A stretch of DNA of 64,000 nt from positions 546,386,222-546,450,221 of the forward strand of contig CM077667.1 in the NCBI GenBank assembly GCA_039707655.1, read 5' to 3'. The notes under the pieces were generated by a model. It was not told the origin of the DNA. It did not search any database and saw only the letters and a program-made list of their open reading frames with translations. Origin of the DNA: Elymus sibiricus. Lineage: Eukaryota; Streptophyta; Magnoliopsida; Poales; Poaceae. Below, one piece after another: positions 30,740 to 42,696 of the stretch (position 1 is its first letter; each line of letters opens with the position of its first letter). The position numbers and the translations under genes are program-made.

Positions 30740-31300
30740 TTCTCTCCACGCCGCCAGGCTGCTGCTGCTGCCCTCGACGCCGTCGCCTCCCCGAGCCGCC
30801 CCGAGGTTGCCGTCGCCGTCGCCGCCCGCTCCTCGTCGCCGTCGCCGCGCGCCGCCCCGAGCCCGCCGTCGTCGTCCCCGTCGCCGCGCGCCGCCCCGAT
30901 CCCGCCGTCGTCGTCCCCGTCCCCGTTGCTGCCCTCGTCGCCGCCCCGTCCCCGTCGCCTCCCCGTCGCCGTGCCGCCCCGTCGCCGCCCCGTCGCCTCC
31001 CCGTCGCCGCCCCGTCGCCTTCCCGTCCCCGCCCCGTCGCCGCCCCGTTGCTGCCACCAGTGAGCCCCCCCTTTCCCATGGTCCCTGCTCGGATACGGCG
31101 ACACGGACACGGACACGGACACGGATACGGATACGGCGACACGGACACGCATACGGCGACACGGACACGGATACGGCGACACGGACACGGACACGGACAC
31201 GGATACGGCCACACGGACACAGATACGGTGACACGGACACAGAGACGGACACGGACACGGACACAGACACGGATACGGCGACACGGACACACGAAAAATA
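30740..31300. repeat. GC-rich leader and ACGGAC/ACGGAT hexamer microsatellite in CACTA-2
   Basis: 30740-31075 is a GTCGCCGCCCC-rich leader with GTGAGC at about 31058. 31090-31290 is an imperfect array of ACGGACACGGAT and GGCGACACGG words. The long reverse-strand frames of alternating Ser-Val codons are products of this repeat. Confidence 0.7.
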
Positions 31301-31319
31301 ACGAGAAAGAGATCGCCCC

Positions 31320-32160
31320 CTGCCCGATAACTTCGACATGAGGGGGGGGGGGGTCGATATACATTTTTTTCCATGTATGTATGTCGTTGTCGTTGAGTTA
31401 AAGAAAGAAAAATAATGAAAATATGTCATGAGTTAATGAAAATATATAATATATGTATGTGGCTATGTATGTAAAGATGGATAGCATTTTTTTCCATGTA
31501 TGTATGTCGTTGTCGATATACCCCCTCCCCGATAACTTCGACCTGAGGGGTGGGGGTCGATATACATTTTTTTTCATGTATGTATGTCGTTGTCGTTGAG
31601 TTAAAGAAAGAAAAATAATGAAAATATGTCATGAGTTAATGAAAATATATAATATATGTATGTGGCTATGTATGTAAAGATGGATAGCATTTTTTTCCAT
31701 GTATGTATGTCGTTGTCGATATACCCCCTCCCCGATAACTTCGATATGAGGGGGGGGTCGATATACGCCCTCCCCGATAACTTCGACATGAGGGGGGGTC
31801 GATATACCCCCTCCCCGATAACTTCGACATGAGGGGGGGGGTCTATATACCCCCTCCCCGATAACTTCGACATGAGGGGGGGTCGATATACCCCCCTCCC
31901 CGATAACTTCGACATGAGGGGGGGTCGATATACCCCCCTCCCCGATAACTTCGACATGAGGGGGGGGGTCGATATACCCCCCTCCCCGATAACTTCGACA
32001 TGAGGGGGGGGGGGTCGATATACCCCCCTCCCCGATAACTTCGACATGAGGGGGGGGTCGATATACCCCCCTCCCCGATAACTTCGACATGAGGGGGGGG
32101 GTCGATATACCCCCCTCCCCGATAACTTCGACATGAGGGGGGGGGGTCGATATACATTTT
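31320..32160. repeat. Minisatellite of about 50-bp units in CACTA-2
   Basis: A unit with CCTCCCCGATAACTTCGACA, TGAGGGGGG and GTCGATATACCCCC is repeated about ten times from 31720 to 32150, differing mainly in G-run length. Before it, two copies of a block of about 200 bp (ATGTATGTATGTCGTTGTCG and on) lie at about 31370 and 31570. The core motif AACTTCGACATGAGGGG is shared with CACTA-1 16800-17110. Confidence 0.85.
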
Positions 32161-32367
32161 TTCCATGTATGAATGTCGTTGTCGTTGAGTTAAAGAAAAT
32201 AAAATAATGAAAATATGTCATGAGTTGTCGAGGCCACCCCAAACCCTAGAAGTATTGTCGAGGCCACCCCAAACGGGACGTCGGACATTCATGAGAGAGG
32301 CGGTCTGGACGTCGGACGACATTCATGTTTGTATATTAATTGCCATGTTGTAATATTTGCAGAAACT

Positions 32368-35300
32368 ATGGATCCAAGAGACTTGGAACTAGAACAGTTG
32401 TTGGGGGACATAATCCACGACGGACGTGATATCTTGTCGTATCTCAACGACACCGATGGTCTGGAAGGAGAGGATGATGGCTCCGGTGATCGAACAATGG
32501 AGGAGGAAGGACATGATCATGATGGCTCCGGTGACCGAATGCCGGAGGAAGAAGGAGACCATGATGACGGCTCCGGTGACCGAACGGAGGAGGGAGCTGT
32601 TGCAAAGTCCGGCGAGGTACATATATTAATTAAGCCTGTGCTCACTAGCTAATTGATGCATTAATTGTTTTGGTATGTACATATATTAATTAACTCTTCT
32701 TTCTTCTTTTATAGCCCTCCGAATCGAGCCAAACTTCGGTAACGAGACGAGGCCCGAAGAAGAGGTTGCGCAAGGAAGAAAGGTTCACGATCACAGCACT
32801 CGCGCACGATGGCCATCCGATTGAACCCAAGCGGACCAAGGACGCATTTTATGCTCAGTGCGGAGCTATTGTTAGGGTCTACATCCCGATCAGCATCAAG
32901 CAATGGAATAAGCCTAAGGACGGCGCCCCTGATGGTGATTATGTCACCGATAGACAGAAAGATGATCTTTGGACTGCGCTGAAGGCAAATTTCACCCTAC
33001 CGCCAGAGGAGGATCCGAATAAGCCAGTTATAGAGCCACTGGTCAAGGCGTGTGCTCTTAAGAAGATGGCAGATCTATTCAGGAGGTGGAAGAATGAGTT
33101 GAAATCAAAGTTTGTCGACAAAGGGAAGACTCCAGAATTCACCGGCCGATTTGAGAAGATAGGTGATCGCTGGCCCGCATTTGTGGCCTACAAGACATCG
33201 GACAAGAGTAAGAAAATGTCAGAGACAAACAAGATCAATGCTGCAAAGAAGCAGTATCACCATCACACGGGGTCAGGTGGTTACCTCAAAGCCCGGCCAT
33301 TGTGGGACAAAGCTGAGAATGACATGATTGCTAAAAACGTCGTACCACAGACATTGAACTGGCCAGTCCATTCAAGGACTTGGTTCTTCGGGGTTGGGGG
33401 AACTTTGGACCCTGAAACAGGGAAGTGCCGTTGGACGAATGAGCAACTTGCGATACCCATGAACAAGCTTCAGGAGTATATCGACGCAACGCAGGAAGGG
33501 ACGTTCATTCCCGACAGAGAGAAGGACGAGCTGACTGAGGCCCTAGGGAATGCTGAGCACCCTGGACGAACACGAGGCACACCAGGCTCCGTTCCGTGGA
33601 AGGTTGGGTTTCCCGACGCAGGCAGTTACAGAAGCCGGGAGAGAAAGAGGAAAGCGGAGCTGATCGAAATTCAGAAGCTGAATGCAAGACTACAAAAGCT
33701 AGAGGAAGCTGAGAGCCAGCGAGCTGCCGGCCAACCATCTCAGCGGCACGAAGCTACCCCAGATGCTACCCCGCCATCTCAGCGGAGAAGCAGCGTCGCT
33801 TCCACGGAGCCCATTCAGCCTGACTTCACGGCTCCTATCTACCCCGTGGATACTATCACGGAGGCTCAACATTGCGAGCTCATGACGAAATGCCGGAACC
33901 TCACTTTCAAGGCGGCTGTCGGCTCTATTGCACTTTCTCAACCCAGCGGAACTTTTCATTGATCACCGATTCCACATGGCTATGCTGTTGTGATGGTGGA
34001 TGAAGTAATGGAGGGATTTGAGGAGCTCGAGCTTGACCTGTCTACAGGTGAAGGAGAGAATAAGCTGGCTCGTGCTCTGAGGAGTACATGTCTATGGCAG
34101 AAGGAGTACATCAAGCTTCCAAACTGGACGCCTCCGCCTCCTCCTCCTCCTCAGGCGAATCAGGGCTCTCCGCCTCCTCCTCCTCCTCCTCCGGCGAGTG
34201 ATCAGGGCACACCGCCTCCTTCTCCGGCTCCTCCGACGCGTGAGGGCACTCCGCCTCCTCCTTCGCCTATTCCAGCACGTCGGAGCAGTACGCCTCCTCC
34301 TCAGCCTCGTAGGCAACGGCAGAAGACAGATGTCGCCGCTCCGGCTCCTCCGGCGCATCGGAGCACTCCGCCTCCTGCTCCGCCTCTTAAGCAACGACGG
34401 AAGAGAGACGCCACCGCTCCGGCGGCTAGCAGTACAAGAAGAGGCGGGAGGGAATACAGATACGGTCCATCTCTCAAGCCTCTGGAAAAGTTACCATATG
34501 AGAGGACCGAGTCTGAAAACGAGGAGATATGTCAGGCCGAATTGAGGGCCCATTTTGCAAAGAAAACTCGACCTCCGAAGGAGAAGCTAGATCCGGTGAA
34601 AGTGATGCGCAATATCGATGCCCTGAAGCGACCACCACCGCCTCCGCCGGATTCCAACTTTGACCGCTGTGTTAAAAAGACATATCAAGACGCGCGGCGG
34701 TCGGGAAGTACTTCCAGTGATGCAAGGTTAGCAAAACGAAGAAGTGGGAAAAAAATTCCCCAGCTCGGCGAACAGGCGAACCAATCGTGCCCCCCGCTCA
34801 AGGTGTCTAGCGATATCGTCGCTAATCATCCGGGGATGGTGCCCGGTACCAATCCTGGTGATTACCTGAGCGATGATGTACAGTTTGAGCCGTTGGAGGT
34901 GGACGAATTCAGTTACCTGTACGGGCGGCCTCTCGTCAAACCTGATCATCCTCCTCTAACAACGATGATGCGAACATTGCATGAATGGTACATGAAAACA
35001 TGCCGGGAGTCTGGGAAGGATGCTTTGACGCTGATAATTAAAGAGGAGCACGACCTCATTGGAATGGATCAGTTGAATGTTGAATTTGAGGAGATATTCC
35101 AGTTATACAATCAAAAGGCCCTCGACATAACAATCATGACTTGCTACTGTCTGTAAGTACTACTTTTGTAATTAAGTCTCTCTATATATATAGCTCAGCT
35201 CTTTCATTGCATGTATATATAATTATCCTCACTATATTATGCAGATTGAAGATCGTCGAATGCAGAAAAGCACAAATCTATGACATTGGGTTCATTAACC

Positions 35301-36179
35301 CAAATATCATACATGAGTTTACGGTTAAAAACAATGTCACACAAACCGAGGACAACTTGCTACAATCGTTGCTTAAAAATCAAAACAAAGGGACAATACT
35401 CTTTCCTTACAACTTCAAGCGAGTGTTACTGTATTGTGCATATTCGGTTTCCCTTATTACTCGAGGTTATAGTAATGTAATTGATGAGTTATGCATGCGT
35501 GCGCAGTTTCCACTTTATTCTGCTAGAGATTAAGCTTGAGCGGGGAGTAGTAATCGTCTTAGACTCGAAACGTAAAGATCCCCAGGAATATGCGGGCATG
35601 ACTGAAATGCTCCAGAAGTAAGTTCAATCGATCATTATCGCATCATATCGGCAACTTTGTTCATTTCCTGATATCAAGTAATTATTTTCTTTGTCTGGCA
35701 GGGTTTGGAAAGAGTTCACCACAATTGTTCCGGCACTGCCGAGGGAGCTGCGATTTACACACCCAAAAGTAAGTACTACTAGCTTCATCGATACCATTTA
35801 TCATGCTTGATTATCAGTTTGATTGAACTCTATTTCTCGTAAAGTGCTTGTGGCAGGAAAAAGGGAATGATTTTTGTGGATACTACGTTTGCGAGTTCAT
35901 CTACAATGCGACGACCCCTAAGCGGGGCTACTCTGAAAAACAATTTCAAGTGCGTAAGCAATAATATTCACAATTTTATTTTTTTACCATGATTTGTGTT
36001 GAGTTTCATTCATATATATGTATTGACCCCCTTCTTCAAATTAGATGTGGCAGATGTGGGATGAACTCCTACCACATGATCGCATACGAGCAATTCAAGA
36101 GGAATTGGCGGGATTCTTTCTTGACCACGTCATAAATAAAGCCGGAGAATACCATGTGGAATTTGACATTAAATGTTAG
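32368..36179 (+). pseudogene. CACTA-2 Transposase_24 / Ulp1-protease gene, near-intact with one stop
   Basis: Exons: 32368-32616, 32715-35152, 35245-35418, 35507-35617, 35702-35768, 35857-35949, 36045-36179. All phases join. The product has an acidic DGSGDR repeat region, a Transposase_24 region (SIKQWNKPKDGAPDGDY to HHHTGSGGYLKARP), a coiled coil (IQKLNARLQKLEEAE), a proline-rich part (34120-34390), and a Ulp1-like C48 domain with His in FHFILLEIKL, Asp in VLDSKRKDP and Cys in FCGYYVCEF, a complete-looking triad. The only clear lesion is TGA at 33960-33962 between the Transposase_24 and proline-rich parts. The third intron has a GC instead of GT donor (CAA|GCGAGT), which may still splice. 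It is the best-preserved copy of this gene in the window. Confidence 0.82.
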
Positions 36180-36429
36180 GGATTGTAAGAGATCTTATAT
36201 TGTATATATGTAGCTAGTAGCGTCGGATAGATATACGAAAACTTGTTGTTCGACCAATCTCTCGGAGAAAGAGAGGTCGATCACTTCTCTGTGTATATGT
36301 TCATGACGATCTTGTGTACTTAATGGTTCCTTCATTTGCTTACTAGCTAGCGTGTCGAGTTCTCTCTATAGTAGCTAGCGTCAACCAAGCACGGAGAAAG
36401 AGAGGACACTTCTCTCTATTAGCTAGCTA

Positions 36430-36765
36430 ACACAATATGAAACACCTCAATTAACCCTACAAACCCCCCTAAACCCCCCCCCCCTTTAAAAAAAACAAAA
36501 ACCCTAGTGCCTTTTGGTCCCGGTTGGTGTTGCCAACCGGGACTAAAGGTCCTGCCTTTTGGTCCCGGTTGGTGTTACCAACCGGGACTAAAGGTCCTCC
36601 TGCCTGGGCTCCCAGCACCGGCCACGTGGAGCCCCTTCTGTCCCGGTTGGTAAGCGAACCTGGACTAAAGGTTTTGGGCTTTAGTCCCGACCGTTTAGTC
36701 CCGGTTCCAGAACCGGGACAAATGGCCCTCTGGAACCGGGACAAATGGCCCTTTTTCTACTAGTG
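36430..36765. repeat. CACTA-2 telobox-like block and right SIR array
   Basis: A TTAACCCTACAAACCCCCCT block is followed by palindromes TTTGGTCCCGGTTGGTGTTG and their complement, ending TTTTTCTACTAGTG. Compared with CACTA-1 there is one extra palindrome. Confidence 0.75.
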
Positions 36766-37146
36766 GAGCTAATCACTGTTCGAGACGTGGAAACCACAAA
36801 GGCTTCCTACACCACAATGGCTCACTTTATTCTCCTTGAGATATCACCACAATGGCAACTCCCAACCACTCGTGGTAGACCTTGAGGGGGCCTCCAAACC
36901 TTTACAAACAATGGGGCAAATCACAACTTGATTTCTCACCGGTAACTCCTACCGCCTAGGAGTCTCCAACCTCCAGGAGTAACAAGATCAAAGGGGAAAG
37001 CTTGGAACTTGCTAAAATAATGAAATCGGTTGGTCAAGAGAGAGAGAGAGAGAGAGGAATAATGGATATGAGCTTGGGTGGAATCCTCTCTCAAATCTCT
37101 CACAAATCCCTCAAGGAATCAAAGATTTATGGTTGGGGGAAAGTGG
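36766..37146. mobile_element. 'gagggggtgaat' Triticeae repeat, segment 2
   Basis: This non-coding sequence between CACTA-2 and CACTA-3 contains CTTGAGGGGGCCTCCAAACC and a short (GA)n run at about 37038-37055. It ends GGGGGAAAGTGG, where CACTA-3 inserted. Confidence 0.5.
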
Positions 37147-37440
37147 CACTAGTAGAAAATCGGCCTTTCGTTCTAGCCCGATCCGAGCATTAGTCCCGGT
37201 CGCGTTACTATTGTGAGCATTAGTCCCGGTTCCAGTGGCTAGGACGCCGGACGGGGCTTGGCTGGCATCAGTCTCGGTTCGAATGGGACCTTTAGTCCCA
37301 GTTGCAGACACCAACCGGGACTAAATGGGTTGCTGCAGGACCGGGACCCTTTAGTCCCGGTTGGTGTCTCGAACCGGGACTCAAGGTCTGTCTTCAGTCC
37401 CGGTTTTAGACACCAACCGGGACTACAAGTTTTCCTATAC
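37147..37440. repeat. CACTA-3 left SIR array with degenerate TATA
   Basis: Palindromes of TTTAGTCCCGGTTGGTGTCT and complement are followed by TATACATA at about 37435. The core cores differ from CACTA-1/2 (GGTGTC instead of CCAGAC), so binding-site arrays have diverged along with the elements. Confidence 0.75.
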
Positions 37441-37812
37441 ATACCCTCGACCCTGCCCGCCCTCTCCTTTGTTTTTTCCTCATAGAAGGTGGGAGGTTTG
37501 TGCTACTTTGTGTTCTCTTCCTATGCACAAGAGGTGCTCGATGAAATGCCTGAGAGCATGATGCCATTGATATGAGGTGCTCGAGCCACACTTAAGCTTT
37601 CTCCTCTTTCTTCTCCTTTGTTCTTCCTCCAAGCTCTCGTCCCCGTCCTCACCGTCGTCGATAGCCCGCGCCGATCTCGTCGCCGGCACCACCGTGGTGA
37701 GCCTCTTGTTCTTATCTATTTTTTCTAAACAAAAAATCTTACTTGTATGATTTAGATATAGTTACTTGTATAATTTTCTTACTTGTATTATTGTTTGTTA
37801 TTATATAGTGCC

Positions 37813-38256
37813 ATGGTTTTTATATCCGTCCTCGTCGGCTCTCGTCCGGTCTATGATTCGGATGTGGTATATTATATTTTATAACTATTTGTTTCATTTA
37901 GTTTTTATGACAATTATGCCGACCAACTTGACATAGATATTTTTACGTAGGAGGTATGTGAACCGGAAAATCCAACTGACCCTCTTGTCGAGAGGTTAAA
38001 TTTAGTTGAAAAAGAAAACAATTATTTGAAAGAAAAATTAAAAAGAATTGAAGAAGAGAAGATGAAATTGGAGTTGCATGTTGCCGATGTCGTCGATCTA
38101 CACAAGATCCAGATGGATGCACTGCGCTTGATGATTAGAAAGATTAGAAAATATGACATTGATAAAGAGGCTTGGTATCATTATGCTGTTGGATCAATTG
38201 TTACCTTAGTTGCGATTTTGATCGCATTTGTTGTTGCATTTAAATGTTTTACATAG
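37813..38256 (+). CDS. CACTA-3 small coiled-coil/membrane protein (two exons)
   Basis: Exon 1 (37813 to about 37866) reads MVFISVLVGSRPVYDSDV. Exon 2 (37951-38256) starts EVCEPENPTDPLVERLNLVE and ends with a hydrophobic helix TLVAILIAFVVAFKCF. It is open throughout even though the transposase next to it is shattered. Total is about 119 residues, with two residues fewer than CACTA-1 near the exon 2 start and a shorter C-terminal tail. It has the same position and splice sites as in the other two elements. Confidence 0.68.
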
Positions 38257-38472
38257 TTGTATGTTAGTTTCATTGTATGTTTTAGATGCTCTAGATAGTT
38301 GTATGTTGTTTTATGAGAACTATGTATGAACTTTATGTATTTATTTTTGCAGTAATAACATTTGATCACTACTGTACTTTGGTTTTAATGTGATGAACTT
38401 GTATTAATTTGGTCATTTCTCTATTCATGATGTTCTATAATGGTTTTTGATATACTTAATTATATAATGCAG

Positions 38473-41400
38473 ATGAACCGGCAATGGATGTACGGTGACC
38501 GACGCACTGCGAGTACATTATGGGCCTGCATAATTTTATCGGTGTGGCTGAGGCAAACAGTCTGAATGGTTTTATGTGTTGTCCATGTGTTGTCTATCGG
38601 AATGATAACGCTTACTCTTCCTCGAAAATCCTTCACACCCACCTGCTTAAGTCTGGTTTCATGCCCAGCTATAATTGTTGGACCAAGCTTGGAGAAAGAG
38701 GGGTTATGATGGAAGACAATGAAGAAGAAGAGGATGATGACAACTATCCTATGTTCCCTGAATACGGTGATACTGCAATGGGGGAAGCTGAAGATCAAGA
38801 GGCACCAGATGTGTCCGCTGATGATCTTCGCCAGGTCATAGTTGATGCACAGAGAGAATGCGAAAGTGAAAAGGAGAAGTTGAAGTTGCAGCGCATGTTA
38901 GAGGATCACAAAAAATTATTGTACCCAAATTGAGAAGATGGCAACACAAAGCTTGGTACCACACTAGAATTGCTACAATGGAAGGCAGAGAATGGTGTAT
39001 CTGACAAGGGATTTGAAAAGTTACTGAAACTGATGAAGAAGAAGCTTCCAAAGGATAATGAATTGACTGACAATACGTACGAAGTAAAGAAGGTTCTCTG
39101 CCCTCTAGCATTAGAGGTGCAGAAGATACATGCATGCCCTAATGACTGCATCCTCTACCGCGGTGAGGAGTACGAGAATTTGAATGCATGCCCGGTATGC
39201 GGTGCATTGCGGTATAAGATCAGACGAGATGACCCTGGTGATGTTGAGGGCGAGTGCCCCAGGAAAAGGGTTCCTGCCAAGGTGACGTGGTATGCTCCTA
39301 TAATACCACGGTTTAAACGTCTGTTCAGAAACAAAAAGCATGCCAAGTTGTTGCGATGGCTCAAAAAAGACCGTAAGAAAGACGGGATGTTGAGAGTACC
39401 CGCTGATGGGTCGCAGTGGAGAAAAATCGAGAGAAAGTGGCCGGAGTTTGCAGATGACGCAAGGAACTTATGGTTTGGTATAATTATAGATGGCATGAAT
39501 CCTTTTGGGGAGCAGAGCAGTAGTGATAGCACCTAGCCTGTGACTCTATGAATCTATAACCTTCCTCCTTGGTTGTGCATGAAGCGGAAGTTCATTATGA
39601 TGCCAGTGCTCATCCAAGGCCCTAAGCAACCTGGCAAAGACATTGATGTGTACCTAATTAAGGCCATTAGTTGAAGAATTTTTACAGTTATGGGATATAA
39701 AAAGTGTACGTGTGTGGGATGAGCACAAACAGCAGGAATTTGACCTACGAGCGTTGTTGTTTGTAACCATCAATGATTGTCCTGCTCTTAGTAACCTTTC
39801 AGGACAGACAAACAAGGGATACAATGCATGCACGTACTGTTTAGATGAGACTGAAAGTATATATTTGGATAAATGTAAGAAGAATGTATACCTGGGATAT
39901 CGTCGATTTCTTCCGACCACGCATCCCTTAAGAAAGAAAGGCAAGCATTTAAAAGGTGAGACAGATCACCGGAAGAAGCCTGTCCACCGTACTGGTGATG
40001 ATATATTTGATATGGTCAAGGATTTAAAATTAATCTTTGGAAAGGGTCCTGGCGGACAATCTGTTCTGAATGACGCTAACGGACACGCACCCATGTGGAA
40101 GAAGAAATCTATATTTTGGGAGCTACCCTATTGGAAAGTCCTAGAGGTCCGCTCTGCAATCGACGTGATCCACATGACGAAGAATCTTTGCGTGAACCTG
40201 CTAGGCTTCTTGGGCGTGTATGGGAAGACAAAAGATACACCGGAGGCACGGGAAAATCAGCAACATATGAACGAAAATACGACATGCATCCAAAGCAGTA
40301 TCAAGGTCCTGCCAACTACGCACTTACCAAAGTAGAGAAGGAAATCTTTTTTGAATGTCTGCTCAGTATCAAGGTCCCATCTGGCTTCTCGTCAAATATA
40401 AAGGGAATAATAAATATGGCAGAGAAAAAATTTCAAAACCTAAAGTCTCATGACTGCCACATGATTATGACGCAATTGCTTCCGGTTGCATTGAGGGGGC
40501 TTCTACCAAAAAATGTAATTTCTTAGAAGGTAATCGATCCAAAAATCCTACCAAGGTTACAGAATGATTTGGTCCAATGTCTTGTCAGTTTCGAGTTGGT
40601 GTTCCCACCATCCTTCTTCAATATTATGACGCACGTCCTAGTTCATCTAGTCATAGAGATTGCCATTCTGGGTCCTGTATGTAACACAATATGTTCCCCT
40701 TTGAGAGGTTCATGGGAGTCTTAAAGAAATATGTTCATAACCGTGCTAGGCCAGAAAGAAGCATCTCCAAAGGCTATGGAACATAGGAGGTTATTGAGTT
40801 TTGTATTGACTTTATTCCTGATCTTAAGCCGATTGGTGTTCCTCAATCGCGGCATGAGAAGAGACTGAGTGGAAAAGGCACGCTAGGACTAAAAGCAATA
40901 ATATGTAGGGACGGGCATTCTTTCACTCAAGCACACTACACAATTCTACAAAGTTCTATCTTGGTGGCCCCGTATATCGAGGAACACATGGATATTGTAC
41001 GCTCCAAGAACCCGGAGCAGTCTGACCCTTGGATTAAACGAACACACATGGCGACTTTCGACGGTTGGTTGCAAACACAGCTCACGAATAACACCACTGT
41101 TGGAGATGAGCTATACTTGTTGGCCAGGACACGATCTTCGACTGTATTGACTTTCCAAGGATACGAGATAAATGGGAATACATTTTACATGATCGCCCAA
41201 GATAAAAAGAGCACCAACCAAAACAGTGGTGTCCGCTTTGATGCAGCAAACACCAATAGGGAAAAGGACACATATTATGGTTACATAGAGGAGATATGGG
41301 AACTTGACTATGGACCTTCTTTTAAGGTCCCTTTTGTTTCGGTGCAAATGGGTCAATCTGACAGGAGGCGGGGTAAAGGTAGACCCGCAGTACGGAATGA

Positions 41401-41774
41401 CAACAGTGGATCTCAACAATCTTGGGTACACAGACGAACCATTCGTCCTAGCCAATGATGTGGCGCGGGTTTTCTATGTGAAGGACATGTCTACCAAACC
41501 GAGAAAAAGAAAAGATAAGGAAGAAAATACATCATACGACAAGCCAAAGCGCCACATAGTTCTTTCAGGGAAAAGAAACATCGTGGGAGTGGAGGACAAG
41601 ACAGACATGTCAGAAGATTATGAAAAGTTTGATGAAATTCCTCCCTTCACAGTGAAGACTGACCCAAGCATCCTGTTAAATGATGAAGATTCTCCATGGT
41701 TACGGTGCAATCATAAGCAAGGGACACACGTGAAGAAAAAGTTTTATACCCCAAGACCCCACTCTGGGATGTGA
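38473..41774 (+). pseudogene. CACTA-3 TNP2-type transposase, heavily degraded
   Basis: It starts MNRQWMYGDRRT and then shifts frame within 20 codons. Further lesions include TGA at 38931-38933, TAG at 39534-39536, an indel at about 39656 (CTAATTAAGG), frame changes near 40330, a deletion around 40515-40525 and a shift at about 41335. Tnp2 motifs are readable (WFGIIIDGMNPFGEQ, INDCPALSNLSGQTNKGY), as is the DUF4216-like end (TYYGYIEEIWELDYG). Where CACTA-1/2 have TAG at the transposase C-terminal junction, this copy has a sense codon (CTA CAA AGT). Confidence 0.88.
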
Positions 41775-42524
41775 CCGGCGGCTTCACCGTCATCACTTTC
41801 TCTCTAGTGAGTTTCCGGACTTATAGCTGGAAAGTCCCACTTCGGACAAACCGGAGGGAATCTTTGTAAGAGCTAGGGTATATATGTGTTTTGGGTGTTA
41901 TGAATCATTATTAAGTTATGAATTTTCATGACCATCTGGCAATGTGGTAAAAATTTGAGATCAATGGGAGAAAGTTGCCAATGTAACTTTGTCAAACCCT
42001 AGAGATGGGAAGAATTGGTTTTGGCATACTTTGAGCAAGCTAATTTATTCTCCTTGATGCACCACTTGGCCTAGATGAATATTGAGACCATTTTTAGCAG
42101 GTGTACCAAGTTTGAGCTCATTTGGACATGTTTAGCAATGTAAAGTTGCTCAAACTAGAAAATGGACAGAGATGGTTTTGACGGAATTTGATGATGTTAT
42201 CTTGTTCTCCAACACATGAGACTTGGCAAGATCATTAAATATGGCATTTGTGATATGCTAGAATTTTTTTGGAATTTATCATGAATATTTCCTTTTGTAA
42301 ATATTTTAAAATGAAAATTAAAACTCCTCATGTTGACTAACAGAAACATAATATAATTTGGCAAAAGAATAACAAGAAAAGATAAACTAAAATAATTAAA
42401 ACAAAGGAAAAAGTTATAAAACTAAAAGAGCTAAACATAATCTGTTTTTGATTAAAACACCTATTTAAAATATCCTAAAATATCCTGAAAAGGTCTAAAA
42501 CTAAAAGAGCTAAACGAAAAATAG
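41775..42524. other. CACTA-3 spacer, no gene
   Basis: AT-rich sequence with no recognised feature. It occupies the place of the 140-bp and 338-bp arrays of CACTA-1 and CACTA-2 and is unrelated to them by eye. Confidence 0.45.
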
Positions 42525-42696
42525 ATTTAGTCCCTGTTGGAGGCTCCACTCGGGACTAAAGGCCTAAGCTTTCGCGCCCTTTGGGCTGCTGAAATTTAGT
42601 TTTAGTCCCGGTTGGTGGCTCCGCCCGGGACTAAAGGTAGGCCTGTAGTCCCGCTTTGTGGCACCAACCGGAACAAAAGACCCTGGGGGTATTTAA
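42525..42696 (+). promoter_or_regulatory. Internal SIR array and TATTTAA box before the CACTA-3 Ulp1-type gene
   Basis: TTTAGTCCCGGTTGGTGGCT with complement and the GCGCCCTTTGGGCTGCTGA spacer match the internal arrays of CACTA-1/2. TATTTAA lies at 42690-42696. The palindrome arms have decayed (CCACTCGGGAC, AACCGGAAC). Confidence 0.55.

Larger units (their letters stand above)
23796..36765 (+). mobile_element. CACTA-2: 13.0-kb En/Spm-type DNA transposon
   Basis: The left end is CACTAGTACATACCAGGGC and the right end TTTTTCTACTAGTG. Flanking triplets are GAA (left) and GAG (right), a TSD with one mismatch. Gene order and nearly all sequence match CACTA-1, except that the SNF2 inverted repeat is absent and the minisatellite part is larger and different. 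The transposase is dead (several frameshifts), while the Ulp1-type gene has a single stop. Confidence 0.9.

Noticed and set aside
30335..31429. Long minus-strand ORF with Ser-Val repeats
   Set aside because: It is produced by the ACGGAC/ACGGAT hexamer array and the GC-rich leader in CACTA-2, and other frames over the same array are equally open.
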